Part shown: positions 48,686 to 62,079 of the stretch, piece by piece | Numbering within the stretch: position 1 is the stretch's first letter | Layout: each line of letters begins with the position of its first letter | From: Leucocoprinus leucothites | Taxonomy: Eukaryota; Basidiomycota; Agaricomycetes; Agaricales; Agaricaceae | Assembly (NCBI GenBank): GCA_013368445.1 | Contig: JAACJO010000002.1 | Coordinates: 1,612,001-1,676,000 of the forward strand | DNA: 64,000 nt | Direction of reading: 5' to 3' | Notes under the pieces: generated by a model | Seen by the model: the letters and a program-made list of their open reading frames with translations, nothing else | Databases searched by the model: none | What the model was told of the DNA's origin: nothing | Made by a program: the position numbers and the translations under genes

Positions 48686-50410
48686 CTACCGACGAAGCCG
48701 GTCAAACAAACTAGTTACTACACCAGGCTTGGATTGGTTGCTGTTCTGCGCGCTTGGCGAAGGTGGTGGATGACTTGGGCCTGAATACGGTCGTGGAGAG
48801 GACGAAGGGGGAGGGCGCGAGTTCATAGCACCAGGCTGCCCTTGGTATGACGCGAGAAACTGTGGTTGGTGGTTTGGGGAAGGTGGTTTATACTGAGGTT
48901 TATTGGGATGATTAACGGGAGGATGGCTGAGCATATCTTTGGATGATCGAGATAATTTATTTTTGCCGTTTTTTGTTTTAGACTGGTGTACAGAAGGTGG
49001 CGAGGGTGCGCGTGCTGGGGCTGAGGATGTGTTTAGAAGGAATTCTTGGGAGAATGTTAAGATTGACATACCTCTCTTGCCATCAGCCCCTTGTTGGGCC
49101 TTTGGTTGGAGTTCCGGCATGGGTATCTTGCTCAGGTGGATAGTAAGGCTGTTGGGCGGTATGTACTTATTTTTGTTCTTGTCTTTGTCGTTGTCGTCCA
49201 GGTTTATAATGCGGGGTCCTTTCTTCTCGGGTTTGGTATCGTAGAGTACATATTGATGTAGTTCTTCCTCGTCGGATAGCCCTGTAATAGAAGTTTAGAA
49301 AGCTTTGAACTTGGGCAACTCCTCATTCGTGCACCTGCTTTGTGGCGTATCCGTTTGGTCTCTTCCACAACTTGGAGAACCTTGGGCACATGGATCGCTT
49401 CCGCTGACTTGACAGTCACGAAAAGCATAGCATCGTCCTGGACAACAATCAATATAGTGATAAGCAGTATCGAATTCACTTTGAAAACATACGTTGAGCA
49501 GGTTGGAGCAATATTGAGCATAATCATCCACGGATCCTTCGTCTTCAACAGTGACTTCATTGTATTCTCCTCGGATCGCCTGTAGTTCCGCTATCCTGTC
49601 TACCCCGGTTTTCACGGGTGGCTTGGGTGGGGGTTTGGGTACGCCCTCTGAGGTTGAAGGTTTTGTATTGTCGTTGGAAGAGATGGACTTTGGTTCCTTC
49701 GAAACGGTGGCAGGGGGAGTGGTAGCGGGAGTGTGATGGGCTTCGTTGGAATCAGAGAAAGTCATAAGTGAAGTCAGAATGAGGATTTCTAGTCCTTTGC
49801 GATCATTGATATCAAAACTAAAGGTTTTCGAGTGTCAGACGAATGCATAGCACCTTCAAAGTGGGCGCACCGGTTCAAATTGTAATCCAATATCTGGACT
49901 GTCGACGTTTTGAGTTTACCGCTCGGTTCCTTTGTCACGGCTACCAGTACGGGAGGGTCAGGCTTTCGGAGCATGAAGCATTCTTCACGCTTCCATTCGA
50001 AATCATGCCTATCGAGCTTCTCATCAGTCATAGACCTCCAAGTGCACTTGGGAGTAAATACTCACTCTTCCCACTTGAAGCCCCACCTGAAAGAGATAGT
50101 CCCGGTGTACTTAAGTTCAACAATCTGTGTAGGATTGTTCAGTTCCAAAACCTTGGTCTTGCTTGTTGCTGATGGAGCAGTGGCAGTAACCAGGAGTGAC
50201 TCAGACAAGGGGTCTGTTGATTCGGCGTCAGGACGTAGGCAGAGCTGAGCGAGACATTGACTTACCATAAACCTCAATCTTGTACTCGGGAGAAGCGATT
50301 CTTTGTTTCCGATAGTGTAGAACTCCTGACGGGTCTACGAGATCAATAACATTTGGGTAATCTTTATGAGGGGTGAACTGTAGAGTGAAGAGGTTCTGGT
50401 CGAGACTCAT
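48686..50410 (-). CDS. Tubby-C-like domain protein with disordered C-terminal half
   Basis: Six exons: 50410-50266, 50213-50066, 50008-49871, 49817-49493, 49437-49335 and 49281-48686 (484 aa). The first about 160 residues form alternating strands (LFTLQFTPHKDYPNVIDLVD, VLHYRKQR, EYKIEVYDP, TISFRWGFKWEEHDFEWKRE, KLKTSTVQILDYNLNRFD) that resemble the tubby C-terminal-like/LURP-type lipid-scramblase fold. This is my inference from pattern, not a motif match. The middle has DRIAELQAIRGEYNEVTVED and a helix VPKVLQVVEETKRIRHKAG, then LSDEEELHQYVLYDTKPEKK. The last 150 residues are Pro/Ser/Gln-rich and end TSLFDRLRR. No signal peptide or transmembrane segment is present. Function is unknown. All splice phases close without a stop. 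Confidence 0.65.
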
Positions 50411-51251
50411 GAAGGAAAGTAAGGAGTTGGGGAGGAAGAAGCTGTGGGCGGTGAAGGGTTTTGAAGCGCCTAGTAAAGAGGCTGCGGACCGTGAAGCTCA
50501 AGTCCCTGTTGATACCAGCACAGCACTTGTCAGTTCTGCCATCAGCTGCCACTACCTCCACCCTTGCAATATTCCTACGTCCGTAACATCGTGCCCTTGT
50601 TTTGAGTAACTTTAACGCTGCGGAATAATTTGATGTTGTAGTATACAAGAACCAAACAGCAGTGGTGCTGCGTTTTACGCCAGAGGCTCGTCGGCAGGGT
50701 CGACGTCGCGCTCTCAGCTTCCTGATCTGGTTAGGGCCAACATCGTTTTGCTACACCCTTTCCTGAACGCGAGCAACTCCGGTTGAACGCACCGCCTAAC
50801 GCATCTACCTGCAGTGTGCACAGGAGCGCATAAAATGCAAGGCGGTAACACATGCCTTTAACGGATCATAACGACTGCGCAATGATTTATGCCTCACGGA
50901 ACACTGATCTTGGACTGGTAGCTAGATGCTACAACAAGCTGTGTCCCTATATATGTCGCTTACTTAGAATAAGATATACTGTACTTGGATTTGATAAGTT
51001 ACGATGAAGGAGCTGTCTATGAGCGGTGAAGTCAAAGGACGACATGACTCTAGGTATCATGCATCACTCCTTAGAGTGAATCTTTTGAATCCTGCCCATC
51101 TCTGATCAACGTATTAGATCTTTTATTCGCAGTCAGGTTTTTTTGAGACCGAGCCTTCTGGCTGGCAGCTTGAGTCGTCAACTAAATCAGGGCCACTACA
51201 GGTACACGACAGGATATGAGATAATAGTTCTTTATATAGGTAAGTAAAGGC
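50411..51251. other. Intergenic, no gene seen
   Basis: 841 bp upstream of the tubby-like gene and downstream of the transporter gene, both on the minus strand. No recognisable coding exons, RNA gene or repeat. Confidence 0.5.
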
Positions 51252-53280
51252 TCACTCGGACTCATATAGGTCGGTTTGGTCTGTAATGCGCCAATAAAGT
51301 ACCGGAAATGCGAGGACAAGTCCTAAAATTAGAATGATCCAAGTGGACAAGAGCATGCTCATAAACCTGGCCGTGAAAACCTCAGCATGAGTTGAACAAC
51401 AGGAGCACGGGAAATGTTACAAACGGGACTTTAACAGCATCCAGACGCCACACTATCGCTGCTCCAACCGACTGCACCGAGTTGTCTGGACTTCCATGAA
51501 TACTACGCCTAGTTCCAAAACTGAAGCGTAACTTACGTAGGCCAGTAAAATAAGCTAGCTTTCTCGGGTCATTTGACAAGGCTCCGAGGATCCAGTACGT
51601 TATTATTTGCCATGCAGCGCCGGTGAATGCACATGATGCATAGAAAACTGCACTCCCTACATAAGCTGGATCTTGGATGCCCACTTTTATCGTCAGAACA
51701 GATCCTCGAGTGTATTCCCTATTTACAAGCGAAGAATGACGCTTAAGTGATCGAATGATGATGAATTGGCATTCCAACATACCGCTGGTAGAAATATGCC
51801 CAGACATGGATAGCTATGACCATGGTAAGGAGGAGAGCCCAGCTAGTCAAGGCGCGAGTTCGCCGGCAGACGCCTCTGATATCGAGAAGCCAACCAACAA
51901 AGGCTGAGGACACGATTTGCACAACCCAATAGATGAGGTTGTTTAGAGAGCGAGCCCGTATGTCAAACCGTGCCCCGTTATAATCGTTCATTTCTGTCAG
52001 TTGGCAATAGCTCTAGTGTTAGGTGTCGAGAAGGCGCGAATAGACTGTTGACATACGCCAGGTATAGTACCAGTTTGAAGCTAAGAACATTGGGAAAAGA
52101 ACGAGGATGCATGGGTCAGCCTTGATAGCTTGGAAAAAGCCGAGAAGCTCCGCTTTTATGCTTGTCTGAGAGTTCATTGTGATCTTCGAACCGTCTGTTC
52201 TTGACATCTTCTGCGGATTCGCCATGAGAAAGGGTAGCAATATGGCACCGCAAGCCATGACTAGAAATGCAATCTGTACCAGTGTGATAAGCCCTGGTGA
52301 TCGAAAAACAATTTGTCACCACCCACATAAGTTTCTCGACTGACTGTGGATGATGAACCAAGTCAGTTGAGCATCGTGAATTATTTCTCCTGGACTCACT
52401 TGAGTTCGCCTATAAGAGAAGGGGTAGGGTATGTCAGCAGAAGGAACTCTCAGCGGACTTCGGGAGCAATACCTTCGAATGGAAGTTAGCACTGAGCGGA
52501 ATACTCGCTCCTACTACTCCACCCAAATTGTAGATTGACCAAAAGATGCTGACGAACCGCCCTTTCCGTTCCTCCGTTGGATATGCCAACATGAGAGCAC
52601 CCTGGGCGGTCCAACTGAATGCAGCGCACATTCCTAGAATGGCACCAGTCACAACAACGAACGTGCTGGCGCTTGGATGGATGTTCATCGCTCTGAAAGT
52701 TGTTTTAATTCAGTACGTACAGTTGCGCCATCGAGGTGCTACTTACAAGTAGGCACCTATATGTAGCGCGTAGCCCATACTTCCGATAAATAGTGTCAGT
52801 CGAGCCCCGAGAATATTGGTGATTGGTCTATGGATGTCGTTAGACTCGTGCTCAGAAGGCCAGGGGTCCTAAAGTAGAGAACATAGATTTGCTTACCCCG
52901 CAAAAAATGCGGTGATCGCGAAGGCAACATAGACGACCGTCAATGCATTATCACTTATCGTAGAGTCGGCCTGACCAGCTGCTCCCAGTCCCATCAGGCC
53001 GTTGAAGGAACCTAGTGTATGTAACGAGTTTGATTCAGAAAATCTGGACTCAGTAGATAATGCTGACCACACGCACCTACAGTCAAGAAACAAACAAACC
53101 CCAGGAGTGTCACCTAGTATCGCCAAACATGAACACCTTCAATTAGTAAACCAGAGTGGAAGCACTGACCTGAGTTACCGGGTGACTGTATATCTTCTTC
53201 AACTGGCTCACAGGCCTAGTGTGCTGCCTGGACAGACCTAAGGAAGAGTCTGTGTCGCATCCCACCTCCTCGTTGCCCAT
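51252..53280 (-). CDS. UNC93-like major facilitator membrane protein
   Basis: Predicted 10-12-helix membrane protein of the UNC93-like MFS branch; the substrate is unknown. Twelve exons: 53280-53170, 53113-53077, 53011-52897, 52827-52747, 52692-52473, 52409-52400, 52343-52327, 52273-52057, 51993-51783, 51718-51537, 51485-51425 and 51366-51252 (458 aa). Landmarks are SFNGLMGLGAAGQADSTISD, the helix GPITNILGARLTLFIG, FSWTAQGALMLAYPTEERKG followed by RFVSIFWSIYNLGGVVGA, then FPMFLASNWYYTW, ARSLNNLIYWVVQIV, SVQSVGAAIVWRLDAVKVPF and a last helix ending in YWRITDQTDLYE. Exons 52409-52400 (10 nt) and 52343-52327 (17 nt) are microexons; without them the NSISRETYIAFLVMACGA stretch that matches the family is lost. 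The first 37 residues are hydrophilic. Confidence 0.88.
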
Positions 53281-53969
53281 GCTCTGGAAAGATTGCAGTG
53301 TGGTCGTCGAAATTGAGAGGTGGGACGGCCGCTGGAGGTTGGTTTTGGAACCCCTGCCAGCATGCCGAAGTATCGTAATTGGAGAAATTAGTTTGCATCC
53401 AGAAAAGAAGCGAATAGTCTGCGATCAATCTCGCGAGTAAGCTAGAGCATGGGGTGAAAAAGACGAATCATTATCCAACAAAGTAGCTATGCTATAGCTG
53501 AACGTTGAACGTTGAACGTCTTGACTGAATGTGGGCAATGGTAAGTATATATTGGACTGACTTCAGCCTGTTTTGAAGGCCATGTCACACGCACTGAGTG
53601 CTGAGGGGTCCGATGTACAATTCACGCAAACACCGGGCGGAACTTGAAGGATTGGAATTTGCTTGATTGTTTACATCACTGAGTCCATTGTTCCAATCAG
53701 CGGGTGAACGGGTCAGACCTCGAACATAAGTGGCGGTCGAATACAACGTAATCTCTTTTAGAGGAAAAGTAAGCTGTGGACAGGCGGAAGTGTCCGAGAG
53801 GCTTTCGTCGGTCCTCCACTCTAGTCATCAAGCATAGTCCGGGTCGAAGGAATCAGTTCCGAATCAAAAATCATTACGGAAGTAGCTAGCGTGTGAAATA
53901 CTGGGTGCATCATTCCGAGTCCCGACACTGTCCCAGCCGCCGATTCCTCTGACCTCACACGATATCGAA
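53281..53969. promoter_or_regulatory. Divergent intergenic region between UNC93-like gene and COX23
   Basis: 689 bp between divergent starts. It carries a three-copy tandem of GAACGTT (about 53499-53518). A segment at 53784-53850 resembles a tRNA-Ser start but lacks a proper T arm and is not called. Confidence 0.45.
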
Positions 53970-54440
53970 ATGCCTTCAGATACCAAAGATACATCTACAG
54001 CCGATCAGAAGAACGTACCACCACCTGAGGCAGGGCTTAAACCGTTGAACTATCGAGAACAGTTCTCTGTAAGACTCTCAGCTTACTTCCCCTCCAGGGC
54101 GTAGTATATTAACGCTGTGTTGTCTCTTTCATGCATAGGGCAGACAAGTCACGTCCCAGTTCATTGAGTTCGTTTTGTTTTTATTTCCAAGGAATGCTTG
54201 AAATCCTTACACGGCACCAGTCCCTGCGCTGAGGCTTCCAAGGCGTCCATGGACTGCTTGAATCGAAATAACTATGACAGAGATTCTTGTCTAGATTATT
54301 TCGAAGCGTACAGAGAATGCAAAAAGACTTGGGTAAGTATTCAAAAAAAAACTTAGATGCTTCTGTGTTGTTAATAATTCGGTTCTGCATAGCTTTGGCA
54401 GAGAAAAGATGACCGACGGGCTGGTCGTCCGACTAAATGA
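53970..54440 (+). CDS. COX23: Twin CX9C mitochondrial protein Cox23
   Basis: Intermembrane-space protein needed for cytochrome c oxidase assembly. Four exons: 53970-54068, 54139-54147, 54192-54332 and 54393-54440 (98 aa). The C-terminal half has two exact CX9C pairs, CAEASKASMDC and CLDYFEAYREC, preceded by the conserved NYREQF segment and followed by KKTWLWQRKDDRRAG, the pattern of the Cox23/CHCHD7 group. The second exon is only 9 nt (Gly-Arg-Gln). Leaving it out would keep the frame, so its inclusion is not certain. The N terminus is a short hydrophilic stretch without a presequence, as expected for proteins imported through Mia40. Confidence 0.88.
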
Positions 54441-54742
54441 TGTCTCTCTACTTCAGGATACCGCTTGAACATAATGAGACTCAATTAATTGTGCCTCTGA
54501 TGTCAGGAAGGACAAGGTTAGCATAGAGCTTGATTGAAAATTGTCTTGGACGCTCGACAGCATGATGGAGCCATGGTCTATTTGAGTCGTCCTTCCTTAC
54601 TCAGAGGTCCTACTCATTAAATAAGCTCTCAGCTGAGATTAGGTATCAGTTGAATGTTCTATAGTATAGTTAAAGGTCCAAGATATCATCAATAAATGCT
54701 TGTGAGGGTCTGCTCAGTGAAATGAACCCAATACTCTTGCGT
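54441..54742. other. Intergenic between convergent genes
   Basis: 302 bp of 3' sequence between COX23 and the amidase gene. Nothing else is seen. Confidence 0.45.
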
Positions 54743-57172
54743 TCAGGCTTGTTTAAAATGTAGGTCCCAAGCACCGGGTCCAAATCCTCTATCCAAACCA
54801 AGGGTTGTATCCACAACCTTCATCATTGCTAAAACCTTCTCGTCCTCCCAACGTTGACCAACTACCTGAATGGCAATTGGCATACCGTGGGTTTGTTCAG
54901 GGTTGTATAAGGGCTTGTTGCCCCCGAACAATCCCTTTTCTAGGATTTTGGACCCGTGCCCGGTTTCTTTCCACCATTCGTCGGTTACCTGATCTTTCTT
55001 CGAGTCAACACGGGACACAGGGATAATGCCAACTGGGTGATCGACGAGGTTCCAGTACGTGGTGGCCCCCGCAATGGGGAGGAAGTTATTGCAGCCTCTG
55101 AAGGACATGTTAGTGCGCCTTCGATCGGAAAATACTGGGGTAAGCACCCATGTGGAAGTTGAGGAACCGCTTGAACTGGTGCGATTATGCCGTCAATGCC
55201 GTGTTTCTCCCAAACCTTGAAGCAGAGTATTAGTACACCCTTCAACCTAGAAATGAACGAAACACTTGCGTACCTCCTTATAAAGGTCACGAGTGAAGGC
55301 ATCCCTCTGAGCTACAAAAGCGTGGTATTCGTGAACCGGCTTTGGCCCCACACTCCTCATGCTACTTGCAAAAAGTTCATCGCCAACAACGGTCTCAATG
55401 ATCCAGGCCAAGAACCCCCGTATGAAACCTAAACGAAGATAAGCTTCCATCACCTAAGCTCTGAGTTGGGCAACGGTCTAACCAGGAAGCTTTGGAGTGA
55501 TGCTGACAAGACGAAGTGCAGGTTCCTATGATCCTTGTTAGCTTTCTCCCCAAAAAAGAAGGGACACTTACTCTTGGGTCGGGTCCAATATGGCTAAGCA
55601 TAGTCTTATAACCGTCCGCCGAGGAAATCCCAGCAAATATATTAAATGCCTTAATAGCTGAAAGCGACATTGAGAAGTGACGATTAGGCAGGTATTAAGT
55701 CGGATCAAGATGAGCTTACCGCTTGGTATTTCAACTTCCACACATTCATGACCTTGTTTTCGCAATGCCTCGACTGTTTCTAGAACGGCCCGTTTACAAG
55801 CAGGAGAAGCCTTGACGAAGCCATCTGTACCAACCAATTACGTCGGCAACTAGTTGTAAAGGGAGTTTACTTGCCGGAAGTGTAATAACCGAATTTCAGC
55901 TTGGACTGAAGAACAGTCTCGCGGAATGAGATCGGGGCTACTTCGTGGTTCCTTCCTTGCACTCCGAAAATAGTACGTGCAGCAAGCTCGAGGTCCGCAA
56001 CCGACCTAGGATGAGCTCAAGCGACGCAATTCGTTGACTACCTTTGGAAGACTCACCGCCCCATCGGTCCCGCAACACTCCTGATACCTTCGAAGCCAGG
56101 ATTAGGGCCTACGATACGGTTCGTATGGGTTCAAACGATAGGCTTCTTGGGAAATATCTACACACCTTTGGCTCCTCCAAGAGAGACTCTTTGAGTGCTA
56201 GGTTTCAATGAATAGATTCCACAATAGGCTGCCGGGATACGCAAACTACCTCCGATATCAGTTCCAATACCAAGGGCAGAGCCGTCCATGGCAAGAATAG
56301 CACCCTCGCCACCAGAGCTTCCCCCTGGAGTGTACTTGTCACTGTACGGATTAGTTGTGCGCCCCCAGAGCGGATTTGAACATTCAAACGCGAACATCGT
56401 CTGGGGAATGTTGGTCTTGACAAAGGGTACCGCACCAGCGTCCAGCAAGATATCAACGATCTATTTTTGGAGCGTTAGTAGGAATCAACATATTCATAGT
56501 CTGCTACTGACGTCTGAATTAGTTTTTGCGGGATTGTTCGCCCAAGTGGTAAATCCTACGGACGTGTCATACCCTGTGATTTCAACTGCGGGAAGTTTTG
56601 GGGATGAGATGGGAACGAGGTGTCGCTTGTTTTGGATGCTTTAGAGAATTTTGCGCACACTGTTCTTTTATGCTCATCTATACCCATGGGTGTGAATAAA
56701 TGCCGAGTGGGTGGCGAGGGATTGGCAGTGACATACCGGCACACCATGAAGGGGACCCTTGAGCTCTCCGGTAGAAGCAAATTCCGCGTCCAGGGCCTTT
56801 GCTCGTTCTCTGGCCCAATCGAACATGACTATAGTGAACACGCGTAAAGATCCCAACAGATCATTTGTCTGATGATAATGGGCCCTGTACCTTCCGTCAG
56901 GCAGTTGGTGTGCTCTTGTGCTAGCTTTGCACGTGCGATATAGGCCTCCAGTACCTGCGAAGCCGTCCATTCCTTACTCTTGATGCGCGAGACTATCTCG
57001 GTAGCTAAAATACGGAGTTAGCGACATCCATGAATAAGTCTGTTGAGAACCTACCTGTAGCTTTGATGAATTGCTGGTGCTCTGTGGTATATAGAGGCGC
57101 AGTCTCCAGAGCCTGAGTACGCTGGTCACGCTTATGTTTGACTACGATTAAATATGAGGAGAATGGCCACAT
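54743..57172 (-). CDS. Amidase-signature enzyme (acetamidase / fatty acid amide hydrolase type)
   Basis: Hydrolyses an amide to acid and ammonia; the substrate is not readable. Fourteen exons: 57172-57055, 57004-56891, 56828-56737, 56677-56659, 56585-56512, 56460-56166, 56108-56057, 56005-55875, 55824-55720, 55657-55572, 55525-55483, 55428-55274, 55215-55148 and 55097-54743 (568 aa). Core motifs are LKGPLHGVP, MSIKEQ, EITGYDTSVGFTTWANNP, PQTMFAFECSNPLWGRTTNP, TPGGSSGGEGA and GIGTDIGGSLRIPAAYCG. The Ser-cisSer-Lys triad is K112, S187 and S211. Spacing of 75 and 24 residues equals that of mammalian FAAH (K142, S217, S241). K112 lies on the 19-nt exon 56677-56659. The intron 55874-55825 has a GC donor (GCAAGT). 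The protein ends with a typical GMPIAIQVVGQRWEDEKVL. Confidence 0.9.
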
Positions 57173-57894
57173 GGCGAGGTTGGAAGGAGAGAGGAATTGA
57201 GGGGGACGGAAAGGTATCGGACACTTATAGAGGCAGGTACAAGGGTTACAGCACTGTCACAGCTCGGTAATAGCAGGCTCTGAAATCATACGCCTTCAAC
57301 GGTGGCTGTGCAGATCGAGGAGTTATTTATCCCAGTGTAGCAAAACCCCTCATATTCCTAAACACTATAGAGGGTCGATCCTGGTGCGGATGGACTTGTG
57401 CAGGAAAATAGGTACGATCCAATATATATGCGGGCACTAGGGCAAAAAACATTGGCGAGGCATGATATTTTCTCCACCCACAAGAGATGTCTGGCCTGCG
57501 AGGGTCGATCGGATTTCGCAGACATGAGCCTCCGGAAGAGTGCTATTAAGCTCCTCTGACCGCGCTCCGGCCACTAATACAGACCTTGACGCCCAGCAGA
57601 AAGCTGGAGGACCCATTGGCAGCAATCCCTGATCCAGAAACAGACCTTAGGCCTTAGTTGCGAGCAAAGCCTTAGTCGGGGTGCGGACTGCAGGGCTCGA
57701 TTTAGGGTGGTTTGATCCGGGTGCGGGCATTCGCTCGCCAATAACTCCAAAACACAAATGGACAATTTTGGATCGATCCTCTGTAGACATATGTTAGGGG
57801 CCTGTGCAGTTTTGCTCAATATGTATATTTATACGGATACGCAATAAGGTCAAGCATGGACACAGCAAGACACGTAGAAAGAACAATATATGCA
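57173..57894. other. Intergenic, no gene seen
   Basis: 722 bp with the amidase promoter and the U2AF 3' region. Short open frames only, no recognisable feature. Confidence 0.5.
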
Positions 57895-59992
<2,098 letters not shown>

Positions 59993-60085
59993 GTTTTCTG
60001 AGTAGTTGCAGGAAAAGAGTGATTTTAAACTCCGCTGCCCAATTCGGCCAATTCACCCTTTCTCCCTCCTGAGTCCTCATCCACA
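59993..60085. promoter_or_regulatory. Shared promoter between U2AF2 and FIS1
   Basis: Only 93 bp separate the divergent start codons (59992 minus, 60086 plus). A pyrimidine-rich stretch (about 60055-60085) precedes FIS1. Confidence 0.5.
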
Positions 60086-60775
60086 ATGCCCACTGAACTC
60101 CCCTACGCTGCCGACGCAGAGGTTTCACTTTCATATGACGAGATTGAGGTGGGTATGTTTCGCTTTCATTCATTGCCCAGTTGCTAAATTTCCGCTCCAG
60201 GTACTAAGGCGCCAGTACCAGAAGGAACTCTCCGCAGCGCACGTCACGATCCAGACCAAGTTCAACTATGCCTGGGGTCTTGTAAAGAGTCCGGTGCATG
60301 AGCATCAAGTAGAAGGGGTACGACTACTCCAAGGTGAGCCTTCCCGCATCCTTGAGGTTCTTGCCGCCTGACATCATAGCGCCTCTCTCAAGAAATATAT
60401 AGGGCAGAACCTACACGGCGGCGTGAATGTCTCTACTACCTAGCGCTCGGGCACTACAAGATGGCAAATTATGAGGAAGCCAAACGCTTCAATGGTCAGC
60501 TCCCTTCGCCATTCTATGACCGTCCACTGAGCTGATCCACCACCACCACAGCCCTCCTACTTGAAAAGGAACCCACCAACCTACAAGCGCAATCACTATC
60601 ACAGCTGATCGAAAAAGCAGTGACGAAAGGTGCGTTTGCCTTTCTTTTGTGATTGCACACCACTGACCAATTGGGCCGGGCAGAGGGTTATATTGGCATG
60701 GCACTCGCAGGTGGCGCAGCAGCGGTTGGGGGCATTCTCCTAGCAGGTCTTTTACGGCGAGCAGCACGCAAATAG
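60086..60775 (+). CDS. FIS1: Mitochondrial fission 1 protein
   Basis: Tail-anchored outer-membrane adaptor of the mitochondrial and peroxisomal division machinery. Five exons: 60086-60148, 60201-60333, 60393-60494, 60552-60629 and 60684-60775 (155 aa, usual length). It has a short acidic arm, then the TPR-like bundle with [60 protein letters not shown] and [22 protein letters not shown]-terminal Gly/Ala/Leu helix ([19 protein letters not shown]) is followed by RRAARK, the classic tail anchor with a basic end. Splice phases all close. Confidence 0.95.
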
Positions 60776-61391
60776 TTTGGTATTTCTATAGAATTTTACT
60801 GACTCTTTACTCATTTGTTTTCTATGCATATTATATTGTCGGTTGAATTTGATGGCCACCTCCACACTCATGTCGGATTTACTTCCTTGCGTTACATCAA
60901 ACAGCAGCCAATAAGCGTTGCGCCAGTACGTTGCGTTATTTGCTGCTTGCAGTATATGAAAGCAGAGCCTATGATCATCTCAGTCGGTGAATCTCGGCAT
61001 TCATGATCAGTTGGTAACTCTGTTCGAGGAGCATGAGGTTGAAGTTGCGGACGATCGGGTGGTGCTACCATGGCATGCTTCGCTGAAACTGTCCCATTAC
61101 CATAGACAAGGATTTACGCCGACACTGTTTGCAACATTCTCCCTCATGGCCTTTAAGCCCATTTAGCGGTTCAGTTTACTTAATCCAGGGAACGACCAAA
61201 TCTCAAGCACGAAAAGAAATTGGTGTTCGTAATGAGTTTTCCAACAACTACGGAGGTATCGGACACAAAACGTGACGCCGAACTACGGCATACCAGCACA
61301 GGGAAATATCAATCCAATAGTAATGCAGAACGGCTACGAGACCGCTGCGACCAAGTCGAGTCTCGGAATACGACATCTGTTTGCCTTCAAT
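60776..61391. other. Intergenic between convergent genes
   Basis: 616 bp between the FIS1 stop and the stop of the M35-like gene. No supported feature. Confidence 0.45.
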
Positions 61392-62079
61392 CTATTCTAA
61401 ATTGTTGGGATTGATGGCAAACCAGCCATAGAGAGTGGCAATATGGATTGCTCCATCAGGATAATTAGCCCACATAAAAGGATTGCCGGTTGTATCATCC
61501 CAGGCTCCCAAAAAGTGGGAAGCTTCATGAATGAGCGTTCCGCCCTTAGTTCGTCGTGAGTGTTTGTAGTGACATACAACGACCTAAAGCTGAACACTTA
61601 CCTGCCAGTTGGAAGGGACCCCGAAAAAACTGCCGCAGACATGAATGACATTCTTTCTATGGATAGCAATGTCAGCGAAAGACGTTTAGAAGGTGGTAGT
61701 GGGTAACGCACACGTCATATTGAACCCAAGCCACCGTATCCGGGCAATAATCACATTCGTATGTCATGGCACCAGAGAAATCAGTATAGTTGCTGATGTA
61801 CTCGTACATTGATAGAACGAAGGTGTGGCGCTCGGGCGAATATTCGCCGAATGATTCGTTGTAGCGGGGCGTCGTAGAAGGGTGGGCCTTGAGATACTGG
61901 ACAGCGCTGGCGGCCAGGTCGTGGGCAGCAGTCGCAGCGGCGGCTAATTCTTGCTGCTGGGTTTCATTACAATATATGTAAGAAGCGCGCCTCTCTACGG
62001 TTGATCGGGCAGGAATGAGAGCAGCATTCACGGTCAGAGCGATGAGTGAGGCCAGTGTAACCACGTAGGCCTTGAACAT
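61392..62079 (-). CDS. Secreted M35-like zinc metalloprotease (peptidyl-Lys/deuterolysin type), short form
   Basis: Probable extracellular Asp-zincin protease. Exons are 62079-61712, 61656-61602 and 61544-61392 (191 aa). The N terminus MFKAYVVTLASLIALTVNAA is a signal peptide, followed by a short RR-containing propeptide region. The core has YCNETQQQELAAAATAAHDL, TYECDYCPDTVAWVQY, NVIHVCGSFFGV and the zinc motif GGTLIHEASHF (His147, Glu148, His151), with candidate third ligands Asp157 or Asp158. Four cysteines and N-glycosylation sequons (NET, NES, NYT) fit a secreted protein. The HExxH-to-Asp distance is about two residues shorter than I expect for this family, and the tail is brief, so activity is not certain. 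A TTG start 21 nt upstream is open but less likely. Confidence 0.8.

Noticed and set aside
53784..53850. tRNA-Ser-like stretch (GTGTCCGAGAGGCTT with a later GGGTCGAAGG)
   Set aside because: Box B does not match GGTTCGANTCC, no T-stem pairs, and only five acceptor-stem pairs can be drawn.
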